From positions 14,069,001-14,133,000 of the forward strand of contig CM072336.1 in NCBI GenBank assembly GCA_036874045.1: a DNA stretch of 64,000 nucleotides, in the 5' to 3' direction. Below, one piece after another: positions 11,925-23,781 of the stretch. Numbering within the stretch: position 1 is the stretch's first letter; every line of letters begins with the position of its first letter. Source of the stretch: Cymodocea nodosa (taxonomy: Eukaryota; Streptophyta; Magnoliopsida; Alismatales; Cymodoceaceae). The notes under the pieces were generated by a model. The model was given only the letters and a program-made list of their open reading frames with translations, was not told where the DNA came from and made no database searches. A program made the position numbers and the translations under genes.

Positions 11925-12655
11925 AATGGCAGACGATAGAAAGTTCAGGATCGAGAAGTTTGATGGTAAAGATTTTAGATACTAGAGGTCTCAGATTGAA
12001 GACTGTTTGTATTAGAAGGATCTTCATCAACCTTTGTTCGGAAGAAAACCAGAGAAGATGGATCAGGAAGAGTGGGAGTTACTAGACAAAAAAGCTCTAG
12101 GTCTCGTCATGTTGTCATTGGCAAGGAACATTCATTCTAACATTGCCAAGGAGAAAACAACAGCTGACTTGATGAAAGCTTTGTCCAACATGTATGAGAA
12201 GCCATCAACCGCCAACAAGGTATTTCTCATGCATAGATTATTTAATCTGAAAATGCATGAAAGTAGAAATGTAACAGACCACGTTAATGAGCTAAATACT
12301 ATTTTGAATCAACTGCATTTAGTAGATATAGTATTTGATGATGAAGTCAGGGCATTGATTTTATTATCCTCATTACTAGAAAGTTGGTCTCCTGTCGTGA
12401 CTAGTGTAAGTAGTTCACTAGGTCATGAGAAGCTCAAGATGAGTGACATCCGAGATTTAATTTTGAGTGAGGACATTCGCAGGAAAAGTGAATTATCAGC
12501 TTCAACTTCTACCTTTAATGTTGAAATTAGAGGGAGAAGTAAATCAAAACAATTTAAATCCAAAGGAAGGTCAAAGTACAAAGGTACCAGTAAAGTGAGA
12601 TCAGATATCAAATGTTGGAACTACAATCAATGGAGGCACTTCAAGTCATAGTGTA
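11925..12655 (+). pseudogene. Gag remnant of Copia A
   Basis: Opens with MADDRKFRIEKFDGKDF, the usual start of a Tork gag, continues through the retrotransposon gag core around 12034-12480 (the stretch with LFNLKMHESRNVTDHVNELN) and ends in a basic segment with a zinc-knuckle relic near 12615. In the living family this makes the RNA-packaging coat. Fossil. Confidence 0.8.
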
Positions 12656-12699
12656 AGGCTCTCAAGAAAGACAACAGAGGGAAGGAATCAAAAGGAGCA

Positions 12700-14157
12700 G
12701 TTGCAAATGTTGTCTTCTATGATTCAGATGATGCCCTAGTATGCTGTGTAGACAATTCAATTGACTCATGGGTATTGGACTAATGAGCTTCATTCCACAC
12801 TACTTACAAGAAGGATTTGTTGCACAATTATCGTGCAACTCCTGTGAAAAAGGTGTACCTAGCTAACAACACAAGTTTGGATGTGTTGGGAATAGGAGAG
12901 GTATGCATTAAAACAAAACAAGGATATGAAAATTGCAAGAAGTTAGATATGTTCCTAATCTTGCAAAGCAATTAATTTCTATAAGTTCCCTAGACAATGA
13001 TGGTTATCAGATTGCCTTTGGTGCAAGCAAATGGAAGGTAACCAAAGGTGTAAGAATTATTGCCTCAAGATAGAGGACTGACACCTTATATTTAACATCG
13101 GATCAAGATGACTCTATTGCAGCAGTTAGTGATACTAAAGACACTAACTTATGGCATAAAAGACTAGGACACCTTAGTGAGAATGAACTGAAAGTTTTAG
13201 TGGCAAAAGGGAAAATCCCTAAGTTGAAGAATATCAATTTAGGGATATGTAAGGATTTCATTGAGGGAAAGTAGAAGAAAGTCAACTTTGTCAGGACTCC
13301 TCATGATCCTAAGTCACAAAAATTGGAGCTGGTTCACATAGATGTGTGGGGGCCTGCTCCTATCAGTTCTTTAGGAGGTGATCTCTATTATGTCACCTTC
13401 ATTAATGATAATACAAGGAAGGTATGAGTTTATTTTCTGAAACATAAATCTAAAGTTTTCCAAGTCTTTAAGAAATGGAAGGCAGAAGTGGAAAATCAGA
13501 GTGGAAGAAAAATCAAATCCATCAGGTCAGATAATGGAGGAGAATATGATAGCCATGAATTTAAAGTTTACTATGAGGAGCAAAGGATTAGAAGGCAAAT
13601 GACTGTAGCTGGAACTCCACAACAAAATAGAGTTGTTGAAAGGATGAACATGACCTTGAATGAACGGGCAAGATGCATGAGACTACATGTAGATTTTCCC
13701 AAGTCATTCTAGGTAGAAGCTGTCAATACAGCCGCCTATCTGATAAATAGAGGACCATCTGTCCCAATGGGGCTCAAAAACCCTGAAGAATTGTAGATAG
13801 GGAAAGAGGTCAACTATGTTCACTTAAAAGTCTTTGGATCCAAGTCATTTATCCATTTGAATAGTGACAAAAGAGACAATCTAGATTTAAAATCACAGAA
13901 ATGTTATTTCATTGGCTATGGTAAGGATTATTTTGGTTACAGAGTCTAGGTAGAAGAAACCAAGAAAATAATCTGTGCAAAAGATGTCATGTTTATTGAA
14001 TCTAAGATGTACAAGCATAGAGAAAGTGCAAATGAACAGTAGTCAGAGCTTCAATATAAAAGTACTGCTATGATCAGTCTAGATAATGATGTTGAACAAC
14101 CTTAGAAGGAACTTGTAGAAGAAATTCAACTTCCAAAGGCTGAACATTAAGAACATT
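12700..14157 (+). pseudogene. Protease and integrase remnant of Copia A
   Basis: Recognised parts in order: region corresponding to protease near 12765, GAG-pre-integrase segment with LWHKRLGHLSENELKVL near 13150, and the integrase core with RSDNGGEYDS near 13530 and TPQQNRVVERMN near 13615. It ends where the Athila-like solo LTR inserted. Fossil. Confidence 0.8.
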
Positions 14158-16808
14158 GTTTAGAATGAAAAAGTGCATATTATTAACGATTAAATGATGG
14201 TTAATTGCATAATATTTAGCTTATCATATGAGAATTAAGCCATTATGTTATAATTGCACTATTATATGCTTTAATTAAAGAATCTGCTTAATTTTGGGGA
14301 ATTAATGTTAATTTAGTACATTTCTGAATTATCGATAAGTTGCAGGCTGTGAAATTCTTAAGTATCCGAATTTTTTGATATTTCAGACAGTTATGTTTAA
14401 CATACCGAACATATTTTGGATAGTTATATTTAACAGACCGAACATGTATCGGATAGTTATGTTTAAATTGTCGAACAATTATGTTTTGAAAGAATATTTT
14501 ATTATTTTCTAAAGTACACGTGTCGAAACCATAATGCATGACTTAAGTGAACTTTCGATGAGTTATCTATAATTATCCGAAATTGCAGCTGGGCATCGGA
14601 TAGTTATATATGTAACTCTCTGAAATATCTTTTTATTTATAAAATAGCCGTGGACACGTGTCATGTTCTGGGAAAGTGACATAAGTGGATTTTTGGTGAG
14701 TTATCTCTAACTATCTGAAATTGCAGCTGAACATTAGATAGTTAGACCTGTAACTCTCCGAAATGTTTCTTTTATTATTAAACTACTGCTAACACCAAAC
14801 ATGTATCGAATAGTTATGTTTAAATTACCGAACAGTTATGTTTTGAAAGAATATTTTATTATTTTCTAAAGTACATGTGTCGAAACCATAATGCATGACT
14901 TAAGTGAACTTTTAGTGAGTTATCTATAACTATTTGAAATTACAACTAGGCATCGGATAGTTATATGTGTAACTCTCCGAAATATCTTTTATTTATAAAA
15001 TAGTTGTGGACACGTGTCATGTTCTGTGAAAGTGACTTAAGTGGATTTTCGATGAGTTATCTCTAACTATTCGAAATTGCAGCTGAGCATCGGATAGTTA
15101 GACCTGTAACTCTTCGAAATGTTTCTTTTATTATTAAACTACTGTTGGCACGTGTCGAGATCTGGTAGATTTACTTAAGTTATATATTAGTGAGTTATTT
15201 GTAACTATCTGAAATACATCTGGGCATCGGATAATTAAGTTTATAAGTATCCGAAATTGCATCTAGGCATCGGATAGTTAAGTTGTAAGTATCCGAAATG
15301 CACCTAAGCATCGAATAGTTAAATTTATGCAAGTGTTTTATAGTTAAATTAACGAAGAAAATCCGTTGAGTTATTTGTAACTCCATAGACTATTTATTTT
15401 CTAATATGCCACTATAGCGGTTGTAGGAACAAATAGTTGGAAGAAAAACCACGATTGCACGTATCACGTAGGAATTCACTCATCGAAGGGAGAAGAAATC
15501 ATCGTCGTTGATATGAATGAAGGAAATCCAACCGACCATTCAAGCAGAAGTAGTTACCATTGAAGAAATATAAAAGAAAAGAAGAAAAAGAAGTAAAGTG
15601 TGTGTGATTGATGGGTATGGCTAGTGTGTATAGAGGAGGAGCACCGAGCTTTCTATAGATAGTGTCAACAATTCTTTGAAGTACCACACCAACCATCATT
15701 ACCACCACCATAATCACCAACCATCGAAGGTTTGTGAGGATACTTTCTTGATGTCAGGTCGATTTCGAGCAAAACACAGTGCGTGACAACCATTGTGAGG
15801 AGTGAGCGCGTTGCAGGAAAGGAAGCCATTTTCACCAAGCACTGACTCATATCTCGGGAGATCGTAAAGCTTCTAGCTTTGGCTTTGGGTTGATGCCTGT
15901 ATGCTGAAGAGGAGATCATCTTGCAATTCTAGACTTGCGATTCTATAGGGAGAGGAGACATAATTGTAAGTGGTTTAATTTTCAGTGGTGTAATCGCGTC
16001 GTATGTAGTGACAGAAGTATTTACTGTCAATTGAGATTACTTTATATTTCACCTTTCGCCCATTTTCATGTTCATATTAAAACAAAAATACCAAAAACAA
16101 TTTATCTGTGTTTGTATTTTGTATTTGAGTGTTGTATTGTTTGTGTTGTATCGTGATTAATGTTATCTTTGTCAGTATTGTGATTGTTTTATGTTTGTTT
16201 TAGTTTTACAGTACTGAAATTGGTTCGTTCAAAAGACTTAAAGATTTTAATGGTTACTATTTGAATTATCTGAATGTTAGTATGCTTAATGATAAATCCA
16301 ATGTTTACTAACATTAAAGAGCTTAATTGATGTTATTTACAATTTGTGGAACCGCCCAATGGTTGGCCGAATTCCTCTGTAAATAGCAGTATTAAAAAGA
16401 AAAGGCAGGCTCGTGGAGTTAACTTAAGTCCATGATGTTAGTTTGTTGAGTTAGCCATAACTCAATGAACTTTGTCTATTGAGTTAACTGTAACTCAATG
16501 GAGAGCTTATTGAATATATAAATTTGATTGTTAACAAACAGACAATTTTAAATTCTTAAGCAATTCCCTGTGAGATCGACATGTACTTGCACACTGATAT
16601 AATAGACACTGTACACTTGTAATTAAAGTACAAATTGAAATTAATATCTAATTTGTATTAAAGGTTGTTTGTTTACTTCTAAAAGAAAAAGAATAGGCAT
16701 AAAGATAAATTAACTAAGTAAAAACAGAAGTTAGCAAATCCAAGTTTTTCTGGTGTATTGTTAGAGATCCAATTAGGTTTTCTAGTGTCGTGCTAGGTAA
16801 ACCAAACA
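14158..16808 (+). mobile_element. Athila-like solo LTR inside Copia A
   Basis: 2651 bp from TGTTTAGAATG to AACCAAACA, flanked by AACAT at 14153-14157 and 16809-16813. A TATA-like ATATAAAAG lies near 15570. It is longer than other copies (about 1.9-2.0 kb), partly because of an internal tandem duplication. The termini of this copy define the family: 5' TGTTT and 3' AAACA. Confidence 0.88.
14441..15154 (+). repeat. 357-bp tandem duplication in the Athila-like LTR
   Basis: AACATGTATCG starts at 14441 and again at 14798, and the following sequence runs parallel to the end of each unit (both end CTTTTATTATTAAACTACTG). Each unit has two ACTTAAGT-type hairpin modules and an ACGTGTC box. Confidence 0.8.
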
Positions 16809-18360
16809 AACATCTAGATGATCAAGAAGATGAAGTTGTCACTAGACAACTTAGAAGATTTGGAAGAGTTTCCAGACAACCTGAAAGGTATGTACTATCA
16901 TTTAATTATCTACTACTGACAGATGATGGTGAACCTGAAACATATCAGGAAGCAATTTGTGCAAGTGATGCACACAAATGGGAGTTAGTAATGAAAGAAG
17001 AAATGAGGTCCCTAGAGAAGAATAATACTTGGGAGCTAACTTCATTGCCAGAAGGAAAGAAAATCCTAGGAAACAAGTGGGTGTTCAGGATGAAAGAACA
17101 ACTAGATGGCAACAAGAAATATAAAGACAGACTTGTTGTCAAGGGTTTTCAGCAAATTCAAAACATAGACTACATAGAAGTATTCTCTCCTATTGTGAAG
17201 ATGAATACTATAAGAATAGTCTTAAACATTGTTGTTATAGAAAATTTGCTCTTGGAGCAAATGGATGTAAAGATAGCATTCCTACATGGTGACTTGCAGG
17301 AAGAACTTTACATGATGCAGCTAGAAGGATTTGTAGTAATTGGCAAGAAAATAAAGATAGTATGTAGATTGCTGAAAAGTTTGTATGGTTTGAAGCAAAC
17401 ACTACGACAATGGTATAAGAGATTTGATACATTTATCTGTACCCTAGGCTTCAAAAGATGTGATATAGACTATTGCTGCTACATAAAACTGTTTAATGAT
17501 TGCTTCATTATTCTACTGATTTATGTAGATGATATGTTAATTGCTTGTTCTAGTATGGAACAAATTAAGTAATTAAAGAGACAATTGTCAAAAGAATTTG
17601 ACATGAAGGATATGGGAGAAGCCAAGTAAATCTTGGGTATGAGAATTATCCGAGATAGAGTGGCAAACACTTTGAGATTAAATCAAAAGAAGTACTTAGA
17701 AAATGTACTAAGGAGATTTAATATCTCAAATAAGAGGAAGACTGAACTACCTCTCAAAACCCACTTCAAGTTGTCTAAAGATCAGTTAGCTAAGACTGAA
17801 GAAGAAAGGATAAAAATGTCTAGAATACCATATGCTTCAGTAGTGGGAAGTTTAATTTATGCCATGATATGTACAAGACTTGACATATCTCATGTAGTGG
17901 GAGTGGTCAGTAGACATATGGCAAATCTAGGAGTTGAGCATTGGTCTGCAGTACTGTGGATACTCAGATATCTCAGATATTCCTTAGATGTAGATCTGAA
18001 TTTCAAGAAAGGACCAGTTGAATTGATTGGCTATTGTGATGCTGATTTAGGAAGAGAGTTGGATAAAAGCAGAAGTACTTCAGGCTATGTTTTCTGCATA
18101 GTAAGTACTACAACTAGCTGGAGATCCAAGCTACAAAGTATTGTTGCACTCTCGACCACAGAATCTGAATATGTTGCAGTAGCAGAGGTAGTTAAAGAAA
18201 GAATCTGGCTAGAGAATGTACTAGCTGAATTAGGGCACAAATAGAATAAAAGCATTCTATTCTATGACAATCAAAGTGCCATTTATTTAGCTGAAAATCC
18301 GAAGTTTCATTCAAGGTCCAAACATATGAGAATGAGATTTCATTTCATAAGGGAAGAGAT
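16809..18360 (+). pseudogene. Reverse transcriptase and RNase H remnant of Copia A
   Basis: Copia RT signatures: NKWVFRMKEQLDGNKKYK near 17065, EQMDVKIAFLHGDLQEELYM near 17260, LYGLKQ near 17380 and the YVDDM active-site motif near 17522; then RNase H with CDADLG near 18035 and ALSTTESEYVAV near 18150. The lineage call (Tork) rests on these segments. Fossil. Confidence 0.88.
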
Positions 18361-18452
18361 AGAGTAGAACAGGTTAGATCTGCAGAATCTGTAAGCCAAG
18401 TGTAGAGATTGATTTTTCTTTTGATCATTGTGTCAAACTCCAAGTGGGAGAT

Positions 18453-19495
18453 TGTTAGGGCAAGCAGTATAGGTGTGGAGTATGCCACAAGAAATCCAAG
18501 TTAAATCGGAGGCTTGTTAACAGTAAATATCTAGCAGATTTATTTTTCGGTAGGTTATCAGACCTAAGTATCTGAAAAATATAGTTTCAGTCGGAGGCTT
18601 TAAGCTAACTATCCAAAAGTCAAAAGATTTCGGAGGGTTACTTGCTGTAACCATCTGGAATGACTTAAAGGACACTTAAGTGGATGTTCGGATAGTTAAG
18701 AAGCCAAGTATCCGAAAAGCAGAGACTTAAGTGGATCTTCGGATAGTTAGGCAGTAACTATCTGAAAATCATAAGTTTTCGGAAGGTTAACGATAGAACC
18801 TTTCGAAATGACTGAAGAGACACTTAAGTGAGTTTTCAGATAGTTAAGATAGTAACTATCTAAAAGATATGCAGTTTTCAAAGAGTTAATGGTAGAACCT
18901 TCCGAAATGACTGAAGAGACACTTAAGTGAGTTTTCGGATAGTTAAGACAGTAATTATCTGAAAGACATGCAGTTTTCGGAGAGTTAACGGTAGAACCTT
19001 CCGAAAGGATAGAGAGAGAGAAGTAAGTGGCTTTTCAGACAGTTAAGTTAGTAGAATCTCTCCAAATAGTTAACCTGCTATAGTACCGCCCATTAGAAAG
19101 AAGAATTTCTTTGGATAGTTAAGTCTGTAACTATTCGAAATGTTGTAGATTTCGGTAAGTTAAGAAGATAAGGCTCCAAAATTGAGAGTACCTTCTCCCA
19201 AAAATTATTTCTCTACTATAATGGCTTGAATGTAATTAAAGGTCTATTAACCCTAAGTTGGGTAGTATATAAACCTTTATGATGTTCTAAAACATTGCAG
19301 TTGATTGTGCTGAAGCTCATAGAAGAACCCTCAACTCTCTATGGACGTATGTTGTTGCTGAACCACATAAATTTTGTGTCTTCATTGTGTTATTTCTTCT
19401 TTTACTCTTCACTTCCAGTTTCAGTGAGTTTAGAGGTGAGTGTTTTAGTATCGTGCCATAGAAAGTTGATTGAATGATCTGTTCCAATAGTGACA
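18453..19495 (+). repeat. 3' LTR of Copia A
   Basis: 1043 bp, TGTTAGGG to TGACA, preceded by the purine-rich tract CCAAGTGGGAGAT. Parallels the interrupted 5' LTR over its whole length. Confidence 0.88.
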
Positions 19496-19505
19496 AAATA
19501 GTCAT

Positions 19506-20490
19506 TCTACCATCAGTCCAAAATATAATAATATCTTATGCATGTGAAAAGAAACGTTATATTATCAACTCAATGCAATAATAAAAAATATGAATTCCTA
19601 TCACAAATAAAAATGCATCCTACAAATTACAATAATACATTGAACCCCAATATCAAGACTATTCATACATTTTCATAGTTAGTTTAGCTATAATTGTATA
19701 TTTACTCCCTATAGCAAGGATCAACTATCATATATTCCCTTGTGACTAGGGTTGGATACTTTGAGTGTCCGAGATAAGGTCAAACATATCCTCTATCTCT
19801 ATTGTATACAATACCATAGTACCATACCTTTGTGGTCGGGTTCATAGCTAAACATTCATTCATTTTAATATATATCAAATTTCACTTTAGGCCTAATATT
19901 GATATGCACTAATATTAAGAAGTTATGCAAAATCTCATTATTTACATAAACACATAATTATGTTATAATCATTATAAATTTACAATAACACTAATATGTT
20001 TATGCTTATGGATTTGAAATGTAAACCAATACCATTATAACTATATCCATACATTATTCTATAATGCATAACACTAATGACAAGTAATTATGAATATAAT
20101 TACATAACTCACTATAATTACCAAAATCATGCATAAATCTCAAATAAGACTATTTTTGGACAAAGAAGAAAAACTTACCTAAAGGAAAAAATTACAAAAA
20201 CACAACAATATTCCCTATTTTCCTCTCCTTCTTCTCTTCTTTTTCTTCTTCTTCTTCCCCTTCTCTCTCTCTTTCACATTCAGCAATGAAAATAATTCAC
20301 CACTATATTTATATAATAATTAAATATATAAGTGAGGTGATAGATGTTTCATCACCTTATGTGTTTTTATTTTTTTTGATGACGTCACCTATGACATCGC
20401 AGTTCCCCTCTTCATTTGGTTAGGTTCTACCAATTCCATCTCGTAATAAATGACTTTAAACCCTCCCCTCTTTTGATCCCTAGTTCTTCT
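19506..20490 (-). other. Probable antisense LTR remnant, family unassigned
   Basis: No coding part. On the minus strand there is a TATAAATATAGTGG promoter-like stretch near 20295 followed by a pyrimidine-poor leader, and a TGACGTCA palindrome upstream, an arrangement typical of a Gypsy LTR. It probably continues into 3420-3776, from which it was separated by the LTR at 3782. The family could not be named from the sequence. Confidence 0.4.
20380..20387. promoter_or_regulatory. TGACGTCA palindrome
   Basis: Perfect 8-bp CRE/as-1-type bZIP site, a binding site of TGA-class factors in plants, about 85 bases upstream (minus sense) of the TATA-like element. Likely part of an LTR promoter; function is inferred from the motif alone. 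Confidence 0.4.
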
Positions 20491-20641
20491 TGTTAGGACC
20501 AAATAGCTCACCAGAGGAGGGTGAATGGTGATCTATGTGTAAATTAAAATATTTCTAGCTTGTTTGATGGAATAATTTAACTTGCAATCATATAGATGTA
20601 ATCAAATCATGCACAAGTATTAAACTCATAAATAAAACATT
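20491..20641 (-). mobile_element. Fragment of a SIRE-type LTR
   Basis: Begins TGTTAGGACCAAATAGCTC and matches the solo LTR at 43070 over its 150 bases, then is cut by the Athila-like LTR that starts at 20642. Its remainder is not in the window. Confidence 0.75.
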
Positions 20642-21966
20642 TGTTTAGAATGAAAAAGTGCATAATATTAAGGGTTAAATGATGGTTAATTACATAATAT
20701 TTAGCTTATCATATAAGAATTAAGCCATTATGTCATAATTGCACTATTACATGCTTTAATGAAAGAATCTACATAATTTCAGGATATTAACGATTAATTA
20801 AGTACATTTTTGAACTGTCAGCAAGTTGAAGGTTTTTAATTCTTAAGTATCTGAATTTTCTGTTATTTCAGAGAGTTATATTGCATGTACTAGACAGTTA
20901 TGTTTTAAATGCTTAAAGAATATTTTATTATTTCCTAGAGTACACGTGTTGAAACATCAATGCATGACTTAAGTGGATTTTTAGTAAGTTATCTATTAAC
21001 TATCCGAAATGCATCTAGGCATTGGATAGTTAGACTCATAAATATCCGAAATATCTGAACTCGTTAAGTTAGAATTATGCATGTGTTGAATTTAAATGCT
21101 TTAGTATATCACGTGAGTTGCACATGTATAACTCGTTAAGTTAGCATAACTGTACACGTTGAGTTACATGAACACGTACTAAGGTAACACGATATGTTAG
21201 TAGCTTATTTCTTTATTGCATGTGTTTTATAGTTAAATCAACGAAGTAAGTCTATTGAGTTATCTATAACTCCACGGACCATATATTTTCTAATATGCTA
21301 CTGTAGTAGTTATAGAAACAGGACATTCAAAGGAAAACCACGATTGCACGTATCACATAGGAATTCACTTGTGGATGAAAAAGAAATCACCATTGTTGAT
21401 AGGAACGAAGGAAATCCAACCAATCATTTAAGTAGAAGCAGTTACTACTGAAAGAAATATAAAAGAAGAGAAAAAAAGATGAAGAAAGTGTGTGTGCAGA
21501 GGTGGAGAATCGCGCTAATTGCAAAAAGCGTCGGAAGTTCCCTGAAGCTCCACACTACCACCAAAATCACCAACCATCAGAGGTTTATGAGGATACTTTC
21601 CTGATGTTAGGTCGATTTCGAGCCAAACACGGTTCTTGACAACCATTGTGAGGAATGATCGTGTTGCGGGAAGGGAAGCCATTTTTACCAAGTACCGACT
21701 CATATCTCAAGAGATCATAAAGCTTCTAGCCTCCGTTTCGAGTTGATGCCAATATGTTGAAGAGATCATCTTGCAATTTTGGACTCACGATTCTATAGGG
21801 AGAGGAGGCAAGATTGTAAGTGATTAAGTTTTCAATGGTGTAATTGCGTCACATGTAATGACAAAAGTTTTTATTGTCGATAGAGATTTTTACATTTCAC
21901 CTTTCATTCATCTTCAGGAACATATCAACACAAAAATACCAAAAACAACAAATTATCTGTGTTTAC

Positions 21967-23351
21967 TATTAGGATTGGTAGGCTCACTAGAGAGGGGGTG
22001 AATGGTGAAGGTGTGAAAGTTTTACTTCTTTTAATTTAGAATCGATTGATTCTAATTGTCAGTGAGTTGAAATTGATTAAAATGATGCAAAAGTAGTAAA
22101 TAGAAAGGAGCACAAGACAATTTTAGGTGGTTCACCAACTCGGCTAGTCCACCCCCAAGATTCACTTGGGCTACACTAAGTATACGAGTACTTAAAACAC
22201 TTGCTTTCAGGTTGAAGTAAGAACCAACACTTAGAGCTTTCAGGTATAAGCTCAACAACCAACCTTTCTTTGAGCTTTCAAGTTGAAGCTCTCAACCAAT
22301 AGAGAGTTTTCAGGTTGAAACTCACAAACCAACACTTTGAACTTTTAACACAGAGTTTGAGCATAGTGAGCTTTTGTGCTATAGAAGACTTAAGATTGTT
22401 TCTAAATGATGCAGACTTGAGTGTATCTCTGAAAGTGTTTGTAGCTCATAGTATATGATAATCATTTTTCGTTGTATTGATCTTCTCTTCACTTGTCATA
22501 TTTATACCAAGAGGTATAACAATCATATTCCCTTCCAACAGATGTATTCTGCTGTACTTGCTAAGAAATCAGACCTAAATATGGTAAGTTACCGTTTAGG
22601 GAGGTATTTTAAGATACCCTTTCGATTTCTTGGGTTTTTCGGAGGCTTAACCATGTAACTCTCCGAAAATCAATAGTAACCTACCGAAAAGTCACTTAAG
22701 TCTTTCTATCATGTAGGATTTCAAATCGTACATATGAGCTGTCATTCGATCGGATACTTGCAATTATAACTTACCGAACTGTCCTTTGATTATCGGATGG
22801 TTAGCTATAGTAACCCTCCGAAATCCTTCTTTAAGTTTCTGATTGCTTTCTTATTTCAGCACGTGCATAATAGAATAACTTAAGTTTTGGATGGTTATAA
22901 CTATAACTCACTGAAACTCTTCAAATTTCAGATAGTTAGCTTTCTACCTTTCCGTAAAGCCTTTTTAAACTTTTGTTCTAGATTTCTGCACGTGGGAAAT
23001 TCAATGACTTAAGTTTCGGATAGTTAACTACAATAACTTTCCGATTCTTCATACAACCATCTTTCTAACTCTCTCAAGGCCTTCTACTTTCAAATAGTTA
23101 TCCTTCTAACTATCCAATAAAGTTTCTACTGCTTAATACTGACTCTTTAGATACTTAAGCCTGATAACTCACCAAAAATTTCTCTTCCAAATGGTTAAGC
23201 CTAGTAACCTTCTGAAATCCTATTTATCTCTTGCAGCACATACTAAACTATTTGTAATGACTTTATCTACCTTCTGAGCTATCAAATCTGTGAAATACAA
23301 AATGTTTCCTCACACAGGTTTTTGCATTATCAAAATACTAGGGTCCTAACA
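21967..23351 (-). repeat. 3' LTR of S1 (left end)
   Basis: Ends GGGTCCTAACA at 23351, followed by an antisense polypurine tract (ATCTCCCCCTTTTTGAT). Carries several ACTTAAGT plus hairpin modules between 22670 and 23220 and two CACGTG boxes near 22860 and 22990. Confidence 0.88.
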
Positions 23352-23781
23352 ATCTCCCCCTTTTTGATAATGACAAAATCATTTACATTTATTTACATGT
23401 ATTTTACTCCCTAGATTGTTTTTATACATTTAGTCATACAGAGCAAAGATTTACCGTGAATACAATAAAGTGGAGTTAATTCCTCCCCCTAACTGTGTGC
23501 TGGAAATAGTGTAATTTCCATATTCTTCTCTCCCTGTCTATGTGTTGGAAATAGTGTAATTTCCATATTCTTCTCCCCCTATCTATGTGCTGGGATTTTC
23601 CTTCCCCTTTTATACTTCTCCCTCTATCTATGCTGGAAATACTGTAATTTCCATATTCTTCTCCCCCTTTTTGTCATTATATAAAAAGGTGACTTGTAAA
23701 ACTGATATGTCCTGCAGAAGTACATTTTAGCAGAAAGTAAGCTCCCATATGATGAGCTTGAGGAATAATAGATGAAAGCAT

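Larger units (their letters stand above)
7393..19495 (+). mobile_element. Copia A: Tork-like (Tnt1/Tto1 class) LTR retrotransposon with nested insertions
   Basis: Parts: 5' LTR 7393-11888 (split by a nested LTR), primer site at 11891, gag about 11925-12655, protease and integrase about 12700-14157, reverse transcriptase and RNase H about 16809-18360, polypurine tract about 18440-18452, 3' LTR 18453-19495 (1043 bp). Both LTRs begin TGTTAGGG and end TGACA/TAACA. Flanking bases are AAACA (7388-7392) and AAATA (19496-19500), a duplication with one later change. By eye the first 175 bp of the two LTRs differ at roughly 10% of sites, so the insertion is some millions of years old. The coding part is broken, with around a dozen breaks beside the insertions. 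Confidence 0.88.
3782..19500 (+). mobile_element. Athila/Tat-like Gypsy solo LTR (outermost), split by later insertions
   Basis: The LTR starts TGTTTATAATGAAAAAGTGC at 3782 and its own sequence is 3782-4543, 6499-7392 and a last repeat of five bases before 19501. The duplication GTCAT flanks it at 3777-3781 and 19501-19505, so it is a solo LTR formed before the Copia insertion. The family is tied to Gypsy Athila/Tat because the same LTR stands next to a tRNA-Asp-type primer site and Athila-like coding parts at 20642-38482 and at 59538 onwards. Its middle part is replaced by an inverse copy (4544-6498). It is a fossil with several breaks. Confidence 0.8.
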
